DNA from: Lunularia cruciata
Lineage: Eukaryota; Streptophyta; Marchantiopsida; Lunulariales; Lunulariaceae
Assembly: GCA_948567375.1 (NCBI GenBank)
Contig: OX419756.1
Location: 74,192,552 to 74,256,551, forward strand
DNA length: 64,000 bases
Reading direction: 5' to 3'
Below, in pieces: positions 52,188 through 64,000 of this stretch. Position numbers and translations under genes: made by a program. Each line of letters opens with the position of its first letter. Position 1 is the first letter of the stretch. Below the pieces are notes generated by a model that was given only the letters and a program-made list of their open reading frames with translations, was not told the DNA's origin and searched no databases.

Positions 52188-52615
52188 TGTAACAATATGG
52201 AATTTAGCGACAAAATTAGTCTGGCTTACAAAGTAGCACATACAACAAATTAGCCTAGAATATTCTGGAAGTATCTAGGAAGCTTCTTGGGGAAGCTTCA
52301 CGGCTAGCTTAGCTTGCACCTCAAGTAAGTAGCTTCTAGAAGGAAGCTTCTAGAATCTTCCAACTAGCTTAGCTTGCATGCCAAGTAGGCGGCTTCTAGA
52401 AGGAAGCTTCTTGAGAAGCTTCCTAGTTAACTTGGCTTGCACTCTAAGAAAGTGGCTTGAGGAAGCTTCTTGAGAAACTTCTCAAGGGACTTGTAAGTTA
52501 CCGATAAATGCCAAAGCCAAAGCTCATGCTAGGCATTTGGAGTTTTCCCACATTCAAGTGTCCCAATATGAGTTTCCATTCTCCTATTTCTCTCCTCGGT
52601 CTTTTACACATATTG
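52188..52615 (+). repeat. 3' LTR-C of Element III, distal end truncated
   Basis: It starts TGTAACAATATGGAATTTAG directly after the polypurine tract and matches 34707-34209 (reversed) and 59458-60015. It has dense GAAGCTTC and TTCTAGAA words. The match to the 34-kb copy ends at about 52612 (CTCCTCGGTCTTTTAC). The next 55 bases are unassigned before the minus-strand Element II piece. Confidence 0.85.
52343..52360 (+). promoter_or_regulatory. Four-unit heat-shock element in LTR-C
   Basis: GAAGCTTCTAGAATCTTC is four alternating nGAAn units in perfect 5-base spacing (GAA-2-TTC-2-GAA-2-TTC), the strongest form of heat-shock element. More partial units lie at 52330, 52392-52425 and 52462-52485. Comparable clusters are in the other two LTR-C copies. 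Confidence 0.6.
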
Positions 52616-52670
52616 TACCACCAATAATGACTCTAGAGTAAGCTATATATATGCTTTAATCTAAAATGTC

Positions 52671-55600
52671 CCAGCTCCTCATGAGCATGACGGACTAAAT
52701 ATGGTCTCTAAGATTGAAGTGGTACCACTTGCACTCTACCATCCTCCCATACACTAAGAAGGTGTCTATCCTCCAATTTGAACCGCTTGGCTTGCTAAAG
52801 AACATGGTCTCTCTCCTTGGCCCCAACTATGCCACCCATAACACCAATGCAAAGATAATCCATCACTAACACATCATCCTGAATGTCTTGTTGAACTATA
52901 CTAGTATCTCCACTCTTTGGATCTCTGACCTCAATTACTCCTCCAAAGCCTCAAAAAATATAAAGAGAAAAGTAGATGCATGCTAACCTAGCACCATCTC
53001 CTCATTTGTCTCACCATGCCAACATGCTTTGGTCTGATCCTATTAGATGGGACATGGGTTTCTACTCAACCCATCTGCATCATAATTCACCACTCTAGGT
53101 TTGTGAATAAACGTGAAATCATACTCTTGTAAATAAGAGCCCATCATGCAAGCTTTCTTGAAAGCTTGTCGGACTCCATTAACCACTTTAGTGGTTGATG
53201 ATCAATGATGAGAGTAAAGGGGTTACCAAATAGGTAACAACAGAAATGTGCTATTGCCCATACTGCTACCAAGCACTCTCTCTCATATGAAAAATATTGA
53301 TCTCTTCTAGTACTAGAGTATCCCCTTCATAGGCATTCTCCTCCAATAAGTCACCAAGCCAAGTAACAAAACCACGAAAAGCTAAAATCTATGCCGCCAT
53401 GGTCCTAGACTATAGTGAGCCAAGACTGCTACTATTGAAGCATACTATTAGGTAACATACTCATCCTTATAATGAATACCAACCTAGTCTATAAGAGGTT
53501 ATCTCTTCCCAATAGTCAATATTGAAACCCATGGATTATAACAATACTCCTCCAACTAGCACATCATATAAGTCAACTACTATTGCAATAGCTTGAGCTC
53601 TCACCATAGAGCTATTAGTGAAATGACCAGGCTGAATCTAGATAATGAGCTCTCCACATGTGATGTACTTTGTCAAACCACTCCTTAGAGATGTTTGGAT
53701 TTGAAATGTACACCTCTCCACATTGATGTTTCATAACTCCATATCAATAATTGCAGCCTTCCCCAACATAAGGGGCTGTACACCAAAGTTTTGTAAGACC
53801 CTCTATGGTGTATAGACTTAGCTTGAAAGTCACACTCCAAAAATATCCCCCTTTGGTTTTCCAATAAGATAACTCCACGTGTAAACCACCCTCACTCAAA
53901 GGTAGGTCTACTTGGTAACTCCTCCAATGTACCTATTGTGGCCTACCATAAGCCACTAGTTTTTGATCAGATCCCATGCTATAATATTTTGAGAATAGAG
54001 AAACACAATAAAGAAAACGCGAATTCCACACTCAAACTCAGATGCCCCAAAGGAGCACCTTCCCTTTATTATATAGCCAAAGAGGATCTCCTCCAAGGAA
54101 GCTCCACCATAGGATTAGGCACATAGATATGTGACCTGTCAATGAGCTCCACCTTTAGATTACTTGTTTGGATGGGTGACATGTCGGTCTTGGTCCCATC
54201 TAGTTTGTCAAATAAGCTTTGATTGGAGGGAATATTTTAGGGAATCTTCTTGTAGGAATCTCAAAATCACATGGGTGTGGTACCATTGGAAAGCTCTTGG
54301 CAAAACAAACAGGGAAAAGGGGGAGGGAAGGCCAACTTTTCCTCCATCAAGGGGACAGATGTTGACATTTACAAGGCCTAATTCATCCGTTTAGGCCTCC
54401 AAAATTGCCTCTAAAGTTTTCAAGCCTATTTTGGCTTCTTCTCTATTAGTAGAAGTGCTCTTTTGGTGATACCTCTATCTGATCTACTTTCTCCATCATG
54501 TGTAACATCCTCCCACATATCACCACTCCAAGTTTCATCTCTAGATCATATGCCTAGCTATTGATTCTAAAGTTTCCAAGCATATTTTGGTTTTTGGCCT
54601 ATTTGTACAAGTACTCTTTTGGTGATACCTTTGTTTGATCTACTTATTCCAATCATGTATAACATCCTTCCAGATGTTACCAAACCAAATTTCATCTCTA
54701 GATCATCAGTCTAGTTGTTGGTATTACACATGCTCCTTAGCTAAGTCAACTCCACTATTAACCACCTCTACTCTAGTAGCACCTCATCCTTACTCTCACA
54801 AAGTGTGGTAGCCAACCAGAACACTAGATTTGGGTCAATTCCCAATGTTAACATGTCATTGGTTGAGAACAAAGGATAGTGCATAATCAACTAAGCCACC
54901 CCCAACATCATGTTAGACTTAGTTTGTGTAGTAGCAAGTGGCTAACTAACAGGTATTTAATCATGCACCCCATCACCACCTACCACACTTGCACTAGGAT
55001 GTCAAGAAGCCATGGATGTTGTCTGTAGTGCCTCAAAGAGTGTAAAAGATTAGGGAAGTTTGACCTATCTACCATCCTCTCCTCTCTATGAGTCCAACTC
55101 CACTAAGCTCTTCTAAGCTTTAAAGCACATATTGCACTCCTAGTCATTATGGCATATGCATCTACTTATGTTGCTCCACACATGAAGTCCAAGACATCTC
55201 TATCACTAGCATAAGAGATGGAAGCCTTAGAACCCAAATCTAATCTCCTTTGAGCTATGGCCATGCTAGCTAATCTTTGCTCCAACTGCTCAATCTAAGT
55301 ACCCATGGCTAAATCAAAAGCAAGGGTGGGTACTAAGTGTGGATCCTCTACCACTCCCTTGTCCTCCATGACCTTGAGCTCCTCTACTACTTGCCATAGT
55401 AGGCCTACCACCCTATAACTCTGGGTGAAGGTCAAAACATCAATCACTAGTGTGACCAAATCTGTAGCAATGGTCACACTAACCCTATACTACTTGTGAT
55501 ACACTATAGGTATCATGTCTGTTGTCCTGAGTGTAATCTCTCTAGTAATGAGGTCCACCACAATTCCAACAAGCAACACCACCACTCATTGGCTATTGTT

Positions 55601-56815
55601 GATCCAAAAATCAAAGTAAGGATCTAGCTACACTAGGCCTTCCACTTGCTCCATAGGATCTGAGCTATCCACTTTGCCCTTAAAGCCAACATGGCAGGTG
55701 CACTCTACTGCACTCTAGAAGAAGTAACAATTGTGGATGAGGCCTCCCTACCAAATCTAAATGGCACCATCCTCTCCTCCATCATGTTGAGCTCAATGCG
55801 CTCACCAAAACTAAAGACCACTACTAAAGTAGATGAAGTAGCATGTAACAACATAGCATCATGTACTCTACATTGCAACTCCTTGTCAAGAATCCTATAC
55901 CAAAATTGGACTGCTTGTGCCTCTATAACTTCTTGAGTAAAACTAATCAACCTTCTCATGTGAGTGTATGCCTTGCATAGGCTCTCTCTAGCCTTCTATT
56001 GGAACTCTTGCAAGCTCATCAACTTGTCAATCTGCACTCCTTGGTAGTTTTGCCTCAAGCACTAGAAGAACTCCACCATGGGGTTAAACCTTAGTACTTC
56101 ACCACTTCCTATAATGGTACTTCCACTCATAGTAGCACCATCTTCAACTAGTGCACTCCTACTAGATCCACCAATGCTACCAGAGCTAGAACTTGTGGGT
56201 ACTATAGATCTACCCTTGGCAACCAAGCCTGAAGTAATTTAGAGATCAATATTATCTCCATAGCTCAATCTACTCCAAGTGAGCTTTCTTGAACTTATGA
56301 TAGTCATCCATCGGTAGACCCTCCAAGTGTTGAAACAACCCTCCCATGTCATGAAGGTTTGAACAAAGTTGGGTTCTGCATCGACATAAATCACTCCAAC
56401 TATCAAACTCATGGATGAAGTCATCCAACTTAATGATACCCATTGTACCAAAGTAGTACTTGGAGCCCTTGGAGGCTCCATAAATCTACTCCATGTCCCA
56501 CAAAAATGGTGCAGATACACCAAGTGCACTCTCAACTAAATCAGCTCTTGTGTCAAACTCCAACTCAAAGTCAATCTCTTCCTTCACTAAGACTTGAGAT
56601 ACAGGTTGATACTGAGTGTCACTCCAAGTAAACCCACTATATACTATAGTACTTTCTCTTTTGGAATCTCCAAAGAACTATGTCATGACAAAATAACCCA
56701 AACCACAATCATAACCACCACAAATACTCCACCAAGTGCCAACACTTATTGAACACTACCCATTAATGTAACTTTAACTACAAAAACTACACTAGAGGAA
56801 ATGGCAATTTATAAC
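52671..56815 (-). mobile_element. Element II copy II-c, reversed, with the MTase-RT part deleted
   Basis: On the reverse strand 56815 to 53330 corresponds to gag and protease of Element II. Examples are 56535-56239, 55959-55705 with MRRLISFTQEVIEAQAVQFW, and a knuckle reading CDHCYRFGHTSD near 55470. 53300 to 52671 corresponds to RNase H and the start of the integrase region. The joint near 53300-53330 connects positions equivalent to about 25998 and 28735 of Element II, so methyltransferase and RT are missing. The protease Asp is Asn. LTR-A copy D interrupts it at 53980. It is not interrupted where copy B sits in Element II. Confidence 0.88.
53980..54728 (+). mobile_element. Solo LTR-A, copy D
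   Basis: It starts TATAATATTTTGAGAATAGA (first G mutated) and ends GGTATTACA, 749 bases, with a perfect 5-base target duplication CATGC (53975-53979 and 54729-54733). The uninterrupted site is GCATG at 25330-25334 in Element II. It contains two 155-base units. Confidence 0.95.
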
Positions 56816-56828
56816 CTATCACACCATT

Positions 56829-59457
56829 GACCAATCTCTTGGAGAAGGCCTCAATCTTTTAGTGGAACATCAAGCATAAAGAAGAATTCAAGAAGTTAAA
56901 TCATATGGTGTCTTTGAGACCCATTCTTCAACCATATAATCCTCAACTACCTTATGTGGTTGGATTTGATGCTTCGAACTTTTCCATTGGAGTTGTGTAA
57001 TAGTAAGAATTTCCAAATGGGTTACATATCATTGCCTTTGTGTCTTGTTGACTAAACACCAAAGAAAAGAATTTCTCTACTCAAGATCAAAAAAACAAAA
57101 AATGATATATACCACCAAGGTATGGACGTATTATTTCTTGGGGAAACAAGTGATCATGCAAACCGTAATCACAAACCTTTGTTGTAGATATTACATTTCA
57201 GCACATGAAGAGCTGACATGTAATACTCCAAGGACAAGAGAACTCTCCAAGAGAGAAAACATAAGTTTTACACTCAATACTCTGATGCCCCAAAGAAGCA
57301 CTTTCTCTTTATTATATAACAAAGATGATCCCCTCAAAGGAAACTCCACCCTTGGATCAGATACATGGATTGGTGACCCGTCAACAAGCTCCATCCTTGG
57401 ATTAGTTGTTTGGATGGGTGACATGTCAGTCCTTGTCCTATTTAGTTGGTCAAATAGGTTTGACCAAAGGGAATCTTTGGGGAATCTCCCTATAAGGAGC
57501 TCAGAATCATGCGGGTGAGATACCATTGGAAAGCTCTCAATGAGACAAATCATAAGGAAGAGAAGGCAAGCCATTTTCCTTGAAGGGGGACTTCACACTT
57601 CCATTTTTTAGGCCTCCAAAATTTAGGCCTCCAAAATTAGCTCTAAAGTTTTTAGGCTATTTTTGGCTTCTACCCTATTAGTAGAAGTACTTTTGGTGAC
57701 ACTTCTGTCTGATCTACCTAGCCCATTGTACACAACATTCTTTTAGATGTTACCAAGACAGTTTTCACCTCCAACTAATATGTCTAGCTACTTGTATTGC
57801 ATGATATCATTGATGGGAGGAACAACTACAATTGTTTGACATCACACTTGAGTACAAACATAGTAGGTTCCATATCATCCTTGATGCCTATCATAACAAC
57901 CTTCATTTCAAGATGCCTCTTGAACCTCTTATCACAATAGCAATTACAATAATGTTAGTTGACTCAAAACTCCAAATTGAATTTATGACTACTTTATAGC
58001 AAGATCTCTTTTTTGGATTGTGCAAGGTTGTCTTGCAACACATGATAAGGAATGCAACACCTTCTACTTCAAGGAAGGCTTTCTATTTTATGAGAATTGG
58101 ATCTATGTTCTAGCCAAGAGTGATCTACAACTTGTGCATCTTCAAGAAGCCCATGACTTACCGATTGCTTGTCATATGGGTATAGAGAAGACCTTGGACT
58201 TACAATGCCAATGGTGGTGGTTCAACATGGCATGAGAGGTTCAAGATTTGTCTGATCTTGTGAGAGCTACCAACATAACAAGACCAATAACCAAAAATTG
58301 AGTGGACTCCTTCAACCACTTTCCATCTCATTTGCTCAACGGGAACACGTGAGCTTAGACCTCATCACATCCTTGCCAAAGACAAAGCAAGGTCATACAA
58401 CAATCATGGTATTTGTTGATAAACTTAGTAAGCAAATCTGTTTGGCACTAACCTTTGATATAATCAATGCTCCAACATTGATCCAAATTTACTTCAACAA
58501 TGTATTCAAGCATCATGACTTGTGTACTCATCTCCAATTGTGATCCTTGATTCATTGGTAATTTTGGCAAGCACTCTTCAAGCTACTTGGCACCAAGCTT
58601 ACTTTTTCAATGGCCTATCATCCTCAAATTCATGGGCAAACCAAACATGCAAATTGCACCTTGGAGGATATGCTTCATGCCTTTGTCAATGTTTGTCATA
58701 CCAACTAGGATGAGTGTTTTGTGGTTGTTGAGTTTATTTACAATTACTTCAAGCATGCATGCATCAGATTCTTTCTCTTCTTCCTTAATTTTGGCCAAGA
58801 CCCACTTCTTCCAAATTCCCTTCTTCCAAATTCCCTTCTTTCTCCTTTTCCATCTCTTGTTCCTCTTACTTCCACTCTCTTGACCATAATATCTCACTCC
58901 TTACAGAAAGCCAAATCTCATCTCCTTGTTGCCAAAATCATCAAAAGCAATATGTAGATTAACATTGTTGTGATCCCACCTTTCAACTCGATGATAAAGT
59001 TATGCTTTCTTTTAGTAGCTTACTCTTCCCACTTGGTACCCAAGTTTGAAATTTTCTCCTAATTAGATAGGTCTATTTTTTGTCACCCAAATCATTTCTC
59101 TTGTTGCTTATCAACTTACCTTACCTTGGCATATGTGAATCTACCCTATCTTTCATATTTCCAAGTTGAACCCTTCGTTCTTAATCCATCTTCTTTTTCC
59201 ACTTGTGTCCAACCTCTCTTCCTCCTCTCATCCCTATCAACAACCATGAGGAGTATGAAATTGATTGTATCCTTTCATGTTGCTACATTCAGTGTGACCA
59301 CCAATAACATATTGAGTACAAAATCCTTTGGAAAGGGTATCCTCTTCATGATGCCAATTGAGAGCCTCTTTGTCATCTCCATAATGTACAAATAACCATC
59401 TAGGATTTTGAAGCTTCCATGGTGACGAGCACATCACCAACTAGCAGTGGGAGAATA
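56829..59457 (+). mobile_element. Element III copy III-b, heavily decayed
   Basis: It matches 50157-52187 of Element III: RNase H (57085-57200, TKVWTYYFLGKQVIMQT), then after LTR-A the integrase zinc domain (58020-58280, HDLPIACHMGIEKTLD), core (SLDLITSLPKTKQGHTTI at about 58350, a HPQIHGQTKHANCTLEDML-like block near 58620-58680) and chromodomain relics (59240-59450). There are many more stops than in Element III. A short direct repeat CTTCCAAATTCCC occurs at 58807 and 58823. The polypurine tract before the LTR reads GCAGTGGGAGAA. Confidence 0.87.
57219..57801 (+). mobile_element. Solo LTR-A, copy E (short form)
   Basis: It starts TGTAATACTCCAAGGACAAG and ends TGTATTGCA, 583 bases, flanked by TGACA (57214-57218) and TGATA (57802-57806), a 5-base duplication with one change. 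The empty site is CGACATCATCAATGGG at 50541 in Element III. It has only one copy of the 155-base unit, unlike copies A, B and D. Confidence 0.92.
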
Positions 59458-60015
59458 TGTAACAATATGGAGTTTTCAAATAAATTATTCAAGACTAAAA
59501 AAGTAGTAAATAGGCCAAATTAGCCAAGAATTATAAAAATATTCTAAAAGCATCTAGGAAGGTTCTTGGTACCTTCCCAATATCAAGTAACATGTATGCC
59601 AAGTGCAATTGTCTAAGAGGTAACTTTGTGGGAAGCTTTCAACTAGCTTAGCTTGCATGCCAAGTAGGTGACTTCTAGAAGGAAATTTTTTAGAAAATTT
59701 CCCCGTTTAGTTTGGCTTGCATGCCAAGTAGGCAGCTTCTAGAAGGAAGCTTCTCAAGAAGTTTCACGGTTAACTTAGCTTGCACTCTAAGAATGTAGCT
59801 TTTAAAAAGCTTTTTGAGAAGCTTCTTAAGAGCCTTGTATGTTCTCATTAAATACCAAAGCCCAAGCTCATGCTAGGTATTCAAAGTTTCCCTCATTGAA
59901 GAGTCCCAATGTGCTTTCACTCCAATCTTCCATTCACATATTTCTCTCCTTGATCTCCTTGATTTTCTCTCCTTTCTCTCCTCCTTGATTTCTCTCCTTA
60001 TACCACCTTTCTTGC
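59458..60015 (+). repeat. 3' LTR-C of Element III-b
   Basis: It begins TGTAACAATATGGAGTTTTC after the polypurine tract and has the repeated GCTTCTAGAAGGAA-type words (59650-59770). The last part (59940-60010) is CTCTCCTTGATT-rich and runs directly into the reversed Element I piece. Confidence 0.8.
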
Positions 60016-60017
60016 TC

Positions 60018-61620
60018 CTCTAAGGTGAAGCCCTAGAGCATGTCCTTCATAGTGCAATTAGCCCAAAAATTTTCATCAATTTGTGGATGATATGCCATGA
60101 ACATGACAAGTTGGTTTTGAATATACCAAAGAATGTTCTCCAAAACAAATTAATGAATTGAGTACCTTGATTGATGACGAGTACTTGGATAGAACATGGT
60201 GAGAAAAGACCACAACTAAGTACAATTGAGCTAATTGTGGAGCTATCATATCCTTGGTTGTAGGACACACATGAATTATTTTGCTATTGAGTTGGTCTAC
60301 AAAGACTACAATGGATCAAACCATAAGGTGATCTTGGGCAATTTACAAACCAGATCCATGCTTACTTGCTCCCAATGTTGTGTAGGAGTAGGGATGGATT
60401 GAAGGAGCCCTACAAGAGCCGGATTAAAGGCTTTATTCTTTTGATAGAGTTCAGTTTACTCCATCATATCATTGCTCATCTTGGACCAATAGTAATAACA
60501 TTTGACTACATCTAAGGTCTTGTCCACTCGAACATGATCGGTAATAGTAGAATCATGATATTTTTCTAGAATGGTGGTTCTTAGGTCTGGAGGATATGGG
60601 ATCCATAACTTGCCATCACAAAAGGTGAGTCTTTCTAATACCAATAGCTAGACATATTATCTAAAGGTTAAAGTTTGCTTGGTAACATTTGGAAGGATGT
60701 TATATGTAGATGGAATAAGTAGATCATATAGAAGTATCACCAAAAGAGTACTTCTACTAATAGAGCAAGAGCTTAAATATGCTCAAAAACTTCAGAGTCA
60801 ATTTTGGAGGCCTAAATGGATGAATTAGACCCTCAAAATGTGCATATTCTCCCCCCAAGGACAAGAAGCTAACCTTTCTTCCTATTTGGCTTGTCAAGAG
60901 CTTTCTAATTATACCTCACCCATGCAATTTTGAGATTTGTACATGAAGATTTCCTCTAGATTCCCTTAAGATTCTCTCTAGTCAAAGCTTGTTTGACCAA
61001 CCAAATAGGACTAGAACTGACATGTCATCCATGCATGCATTTAATCTAAAGGTAAAGCTCACTAACATGTCACTAATCCATGTATCTAATCCAAGGATGG
61101 AGCTTCCTTTGGAGGAATCCTCTTTGCTATATAATAAAGACAAGGTGCTCCTTTGGGATATTGTATGAATGTGAAGCTTTGTGTTTCTCTTGGGAATTCT
61201 CGTGTCCTTGGAAGATTACAATCCTTGGGTACAAGTTATACCTTGGATGATTGAGCTCCTACAATCTATAGGTCAATTTTTGTAAAAATAAAAATTCTTA
61301 GCCATAAATTTGGGTTTATCTTAACCTCTACAACTAGATTGATCACCATAAGCATTTGGGTGAATGCATCTTCAAGGTGCTTCTTGCTCTCCATATATGC
61401 AATCATCATGTTGAACCGTTGTCTCCACTCTACCTAACAAAATTATTGATGGGATAGATCTTTTTGTGTCTGAAGGTAGACTAGTGGTTTGTGGTGTGTC
61501 TCTATTATAAATGTCTTCTCACCAAGATAGTGCTTCCAATGCTTGGTTTCAAGGACAATAGCAAAATCTTCTTGTTTGGTGGTGTGATAGTTGCACTATG
61601 TAGATAGCAACTTTTGAGAA
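60018..61620 (-). mobile_element. Element I copy I-b, integrase and RNase H part
   Basis: The reverse strand matches 350-1390 of Element I: integrase core (60270-60050, CPTTKDMIAPQLAQLYL), zinc domain (60644-60400, STITDHVRVDKTLDVVKCYY) and, after LTR-A copy F, the RNase H region to about 61620. It is strongly decayed. The right end breaks off into AT-rich sequence. Confidence 0.85.
60634..61220 (-). mobile_element. Solo LTR-A, copy F (short form, reversed)
   Basis: On the plus strand it runs from TCTAATACCAATAGCTAGAC to CCTTGGAAGATTACA, 587 bases, the reverse complement of LTR-A. Flanks are GTCTT (60629-60633) and ATCCT (61221-61225), a diverged duplication. The empty site is GTCCT at 978-982 in Element I. 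It contains one 155-base unit. Confidence 0.9.
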
Positions 61621-64000
61621 GAATACTAACTCAACTCACAACTCCCACTAATATTAATCCCTTTAATTTGGTGTGATCCTCAATCAATTGTCATGAAACA
61701 ATTTTTAGCAATTGGGGCTATTATGAGAGAATTCTAATAGCACCCACAATGATGAATTGTACAATTTGCCAAACTAACTCACACATGTAATAGACACAAG
61801 AGGAACACAAGATCAAATTTTGCAATTGGGTAAGAAGAAAGAATTGCACGAAATCAAATTTGATGATGATCAAGAAAGTCAAATCAAAACACACAAGATA
61901 GAAAAAAATGATATGAGAATTGAAGAATTGAAGCTAGCCAAACCAAAGTATAGGAAGGAGAATGGACACTTGTAATTTTTCAAATTCAAATTAATGCACA
62001 TGTCATTAGTAGTGCTAATTAAACCTTATGGGAAATTCCTAGGGGTGAACCCATAAGAAAAAAACACACCTCCTCCAATAGATCCCATAGTTATTCCCCT
62101 CAAACTCCATAGTCATTTCCATCAAACCCAATAAATTCAATTATGGAATATTGCAAGGTATTATAAAACCGTATTTTGGAACTCCCATTGTTTGTTATGG
62201 CATGCCACGGATAGACAAATATTTGACATACCACAAAAATCCTCAAGAGATTTGAAGTGACAAAAATTAGGTGAGGATCTTTCTGAAAACAATATGGCTT
62301 TTAAGGATTATTAAGAATTATTATAGTTTAAATTAAAAAAATTCCAGATTTAAAATTTAGAAAATATGGTGTATATAATTATATATAAATATTCATCTTA
62401 TATATATAATAATAATCTAAATTATACATAAATCATTAATATTAAATTTTTATACATATCTTATAAGTTTTATATACATGTTGAAATATATTCATGATAA
62501 ATTAGTTTATAAACTTGCTTTCAATTCCAATATAATTTTTTTCTATAATTAACTTATATAAAATACTTTTATAAAATTTATTTTGTATTAATATTTAAAT
62601 TTTATAAAAAATAAAGTAATTTATTTTTTATTTTCATTAATATTTATCTACAATAAATAAAAATATTTTGAAAAATAAAATTATACTTACATCTATTTGG
62701 TACATGATATTATTAAATTTATATGAAAATTTTAGTTTGATTATAAATCACTAAAATAAAAAGCAGAACTACCTAACTTTGTAAAAATATTTTTTGACCC
62801 ATTACATATGAGCTTGCTTGCTTGCTTGCCATGTAAAACTCTAAATGCAAGTGTGACCCTTGTTAGAGCACATGGTTAGTTAAACTACACACCAACTTAG
62901 TCCGGAGATTTAGTTAAATTGCTAAATAACATTAAGTATCCTATTACTCATCACGCAATTCACTTGGAAATTATTCCCACACAATGAATTCATTGGTTCC
63001 TCCAATTTGGATGGAATTAGGGTTTGATGTTGAATATGCTCAAATGTATAATACTTTACAACATATGTACTAACGCTTTTTCAACATCTCAATCTCACAA
63101 GATGTCAATCACTCATTAAAGTGGATGCACATTATGGGAGGCAAATTGAGATATGACTAATGAACCTATAGTACAATACATAAGCATGCCAAAGATTTAT
63201 TATATGGGGATTAATACAACATACCATGGTAAGATTAATGTGTAATCTGTAGGAAAGTAATCATACTAGGTCACATTTCTTAGCAAACTCTAGTAGTGTG
63301 TAGATGTTAAGATTTGCATACCTAAGATGTCTAAGATACTATTGAGCAGATATCTCATACTGATACTATTGGGGTCTAGCCTCATTTGACCTCTTTTGTC
63401 TTTCCTATGTATGGGTTAATGAGGTCTTTCAATCCTTTGTGTTTGCTACATGATCCCTTTTCAATTAAAGTGGATGCCTACTAGGGGAAGCAAATTGAGT
63501 TTGTGAGTAATGAACCCACAATACAATAGGAGGTTTCAAAAATTGATTTGATGGATAGTCTACAAGACAAATAACAAACTTCATAACTATTTTTAGTGAA
63601 CTTTGAAGTGTGATGAAGTGCTAATAATTGAATCTCCTATAGAGGGTGTAATGGATATTTAGTGCAAGATGCATTCATTTATAAAAATCAACCAAGATGT
63701 TATGGATGTTTAGGTATGCCATATCAAAATAAATGTTAGTTAAAAGAGGTAATGTGGCTCACTAATTGGGTTGCCATGTATTTTAGAAGGTGATTCATGA
63801 GAATTTTTGGTAGATATCTACATGCTCTAAACATACCACCTTCCCCAAACTATTTGAACTAGATTTTACCATTGGTGTAAATTTCATTGGTGTATGCTAC
63901 TACTTCTATCACATTTCAGCAAACTAAGAAATAGGTTTAGTAGTTCAAATTGTGAGGGTTCCTTTTAATAGTTTAGTGCAGAAAGGGAGATCAAGAGTTA
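61621..64000. other. Very AT-rich DNA without recognised genes, with old duplications
   Basis: 62320-62760 is extremely AT-rich (TATATAATTATATATAAATA and similar). A TTGC microsatellite lies at 62814-62829. Blocks with AAAGTGGATGC and GCAAATTGAG recur at about 63118-63180 and 63468-63530, an old direct duplication about 350 bases apart. 63345-63470 is a diverged relative of 45483-45595. No coding region was recognised. Confidence 0.55.

Larger units (their letters stand above)
49440..52615 (+). mobile_element. Ty3/gypsy chromovirus Element III, 5'-truncated
   Basis: From left to right: RT, RNase H, integrase, chromodomain, polypurine tract (CTAGCGGCGGGGG), LTR-C. Gag and protease are missing. 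Stops and frame changes are few compared with the other elements, so this is among the younger copies in the window. A second, more decayed copy is at 56829-60015. The chromodomain places it in the chromovirus branch of Ty3/gypsy. Confidence 0.92.

Noticed and set aside
62320-62760. Very AT-rich stretch considered as an origin, centromere or matrix-attachment region
   Set aside because: AT-richness alone is no evidence; there is no repeat period or motif set to support any of these.

Overview
The window looks like repeat-dominated nuclear DNA of a large plant (streptophyte) genome. The reasons are one intact, intron-rich, plant-type host gene, several families of decayed Ty3/gypsy LTR retrotransposons nested in each other, solo LTRs with target-site duplications, and a Helitron helicase relic. 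There is no operon structure and no rRNA, CRISPR array or convincing tRNA. The sequence alone does not tell me whether the source is a bryophyte, lycophyte, fern, gymnosperm or charophyte. The SAE2-like protein is clearly of plant type.

Layout. 1-3.6 kb: reverse-strand Ty3/gypsy 'Element I' (integrase, RNase H, RT, protease, gag, cut by the window edge). 3.6-8.15 kb: LTR-like repeats with a seven-unit 104-bp array, retroelement ORF relics, and a solo LTR (LTR-A) with another solo LTR (LTR-B) inside it. 8.15-20.8 kb: AT-rich degenerate DNA with three relics of one coiled-coil ORF family. 20.8-31.5 kb: the outstanding feature, 'Element II', a Ty3/gypsy retrotransposon with a cytosine-5 DNA methyltransferase domain between protease and RT and a PHD finger after the integrase. 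31.5-37.5 kb: AT-rich DNA, a reversed solo LTR (LTR-C) with heat-shock-element-like motifs, and a reverse-strand Helitron helicase relic. 37.5-45.4 kb: a visibly more GC-rich gene island with an unidentified coding-like segment and a complete 11-exon gene for the SUMO-activating enzyme large subunit SAE2. 45.4-61.6 kb: a second TE nest with two more partial Element II copies (one with a duplicated PHD finger, one with MTase and RT deleted), two copies of chromodomain-bearing 'Element III', a second Element I piece, and four more LTR-A copies. 61.6-64 kb: very AT-rich DNA without recognisable genes.

How the parts relate. The elements act as each other's empty sites: solo LTR-A copies with 5-bp duplications interrupt one copy of Element I, II or III at positions that are uninterrupted in the other copy, which makes the insertions unambiguous. 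Element II pairs a DNA-methylation writer with a chromatin-reader finger. Element III has a classical chromodomain in the corresponding place and LTRs rich in GAA/TTC motifs. All retroelement ORFs are broken by stops and frameshifts. In Element II most of these stops fit C-to-T or G-to-A transitions of the kind methylation would cause. SAE2 is the only gene I judge functional.
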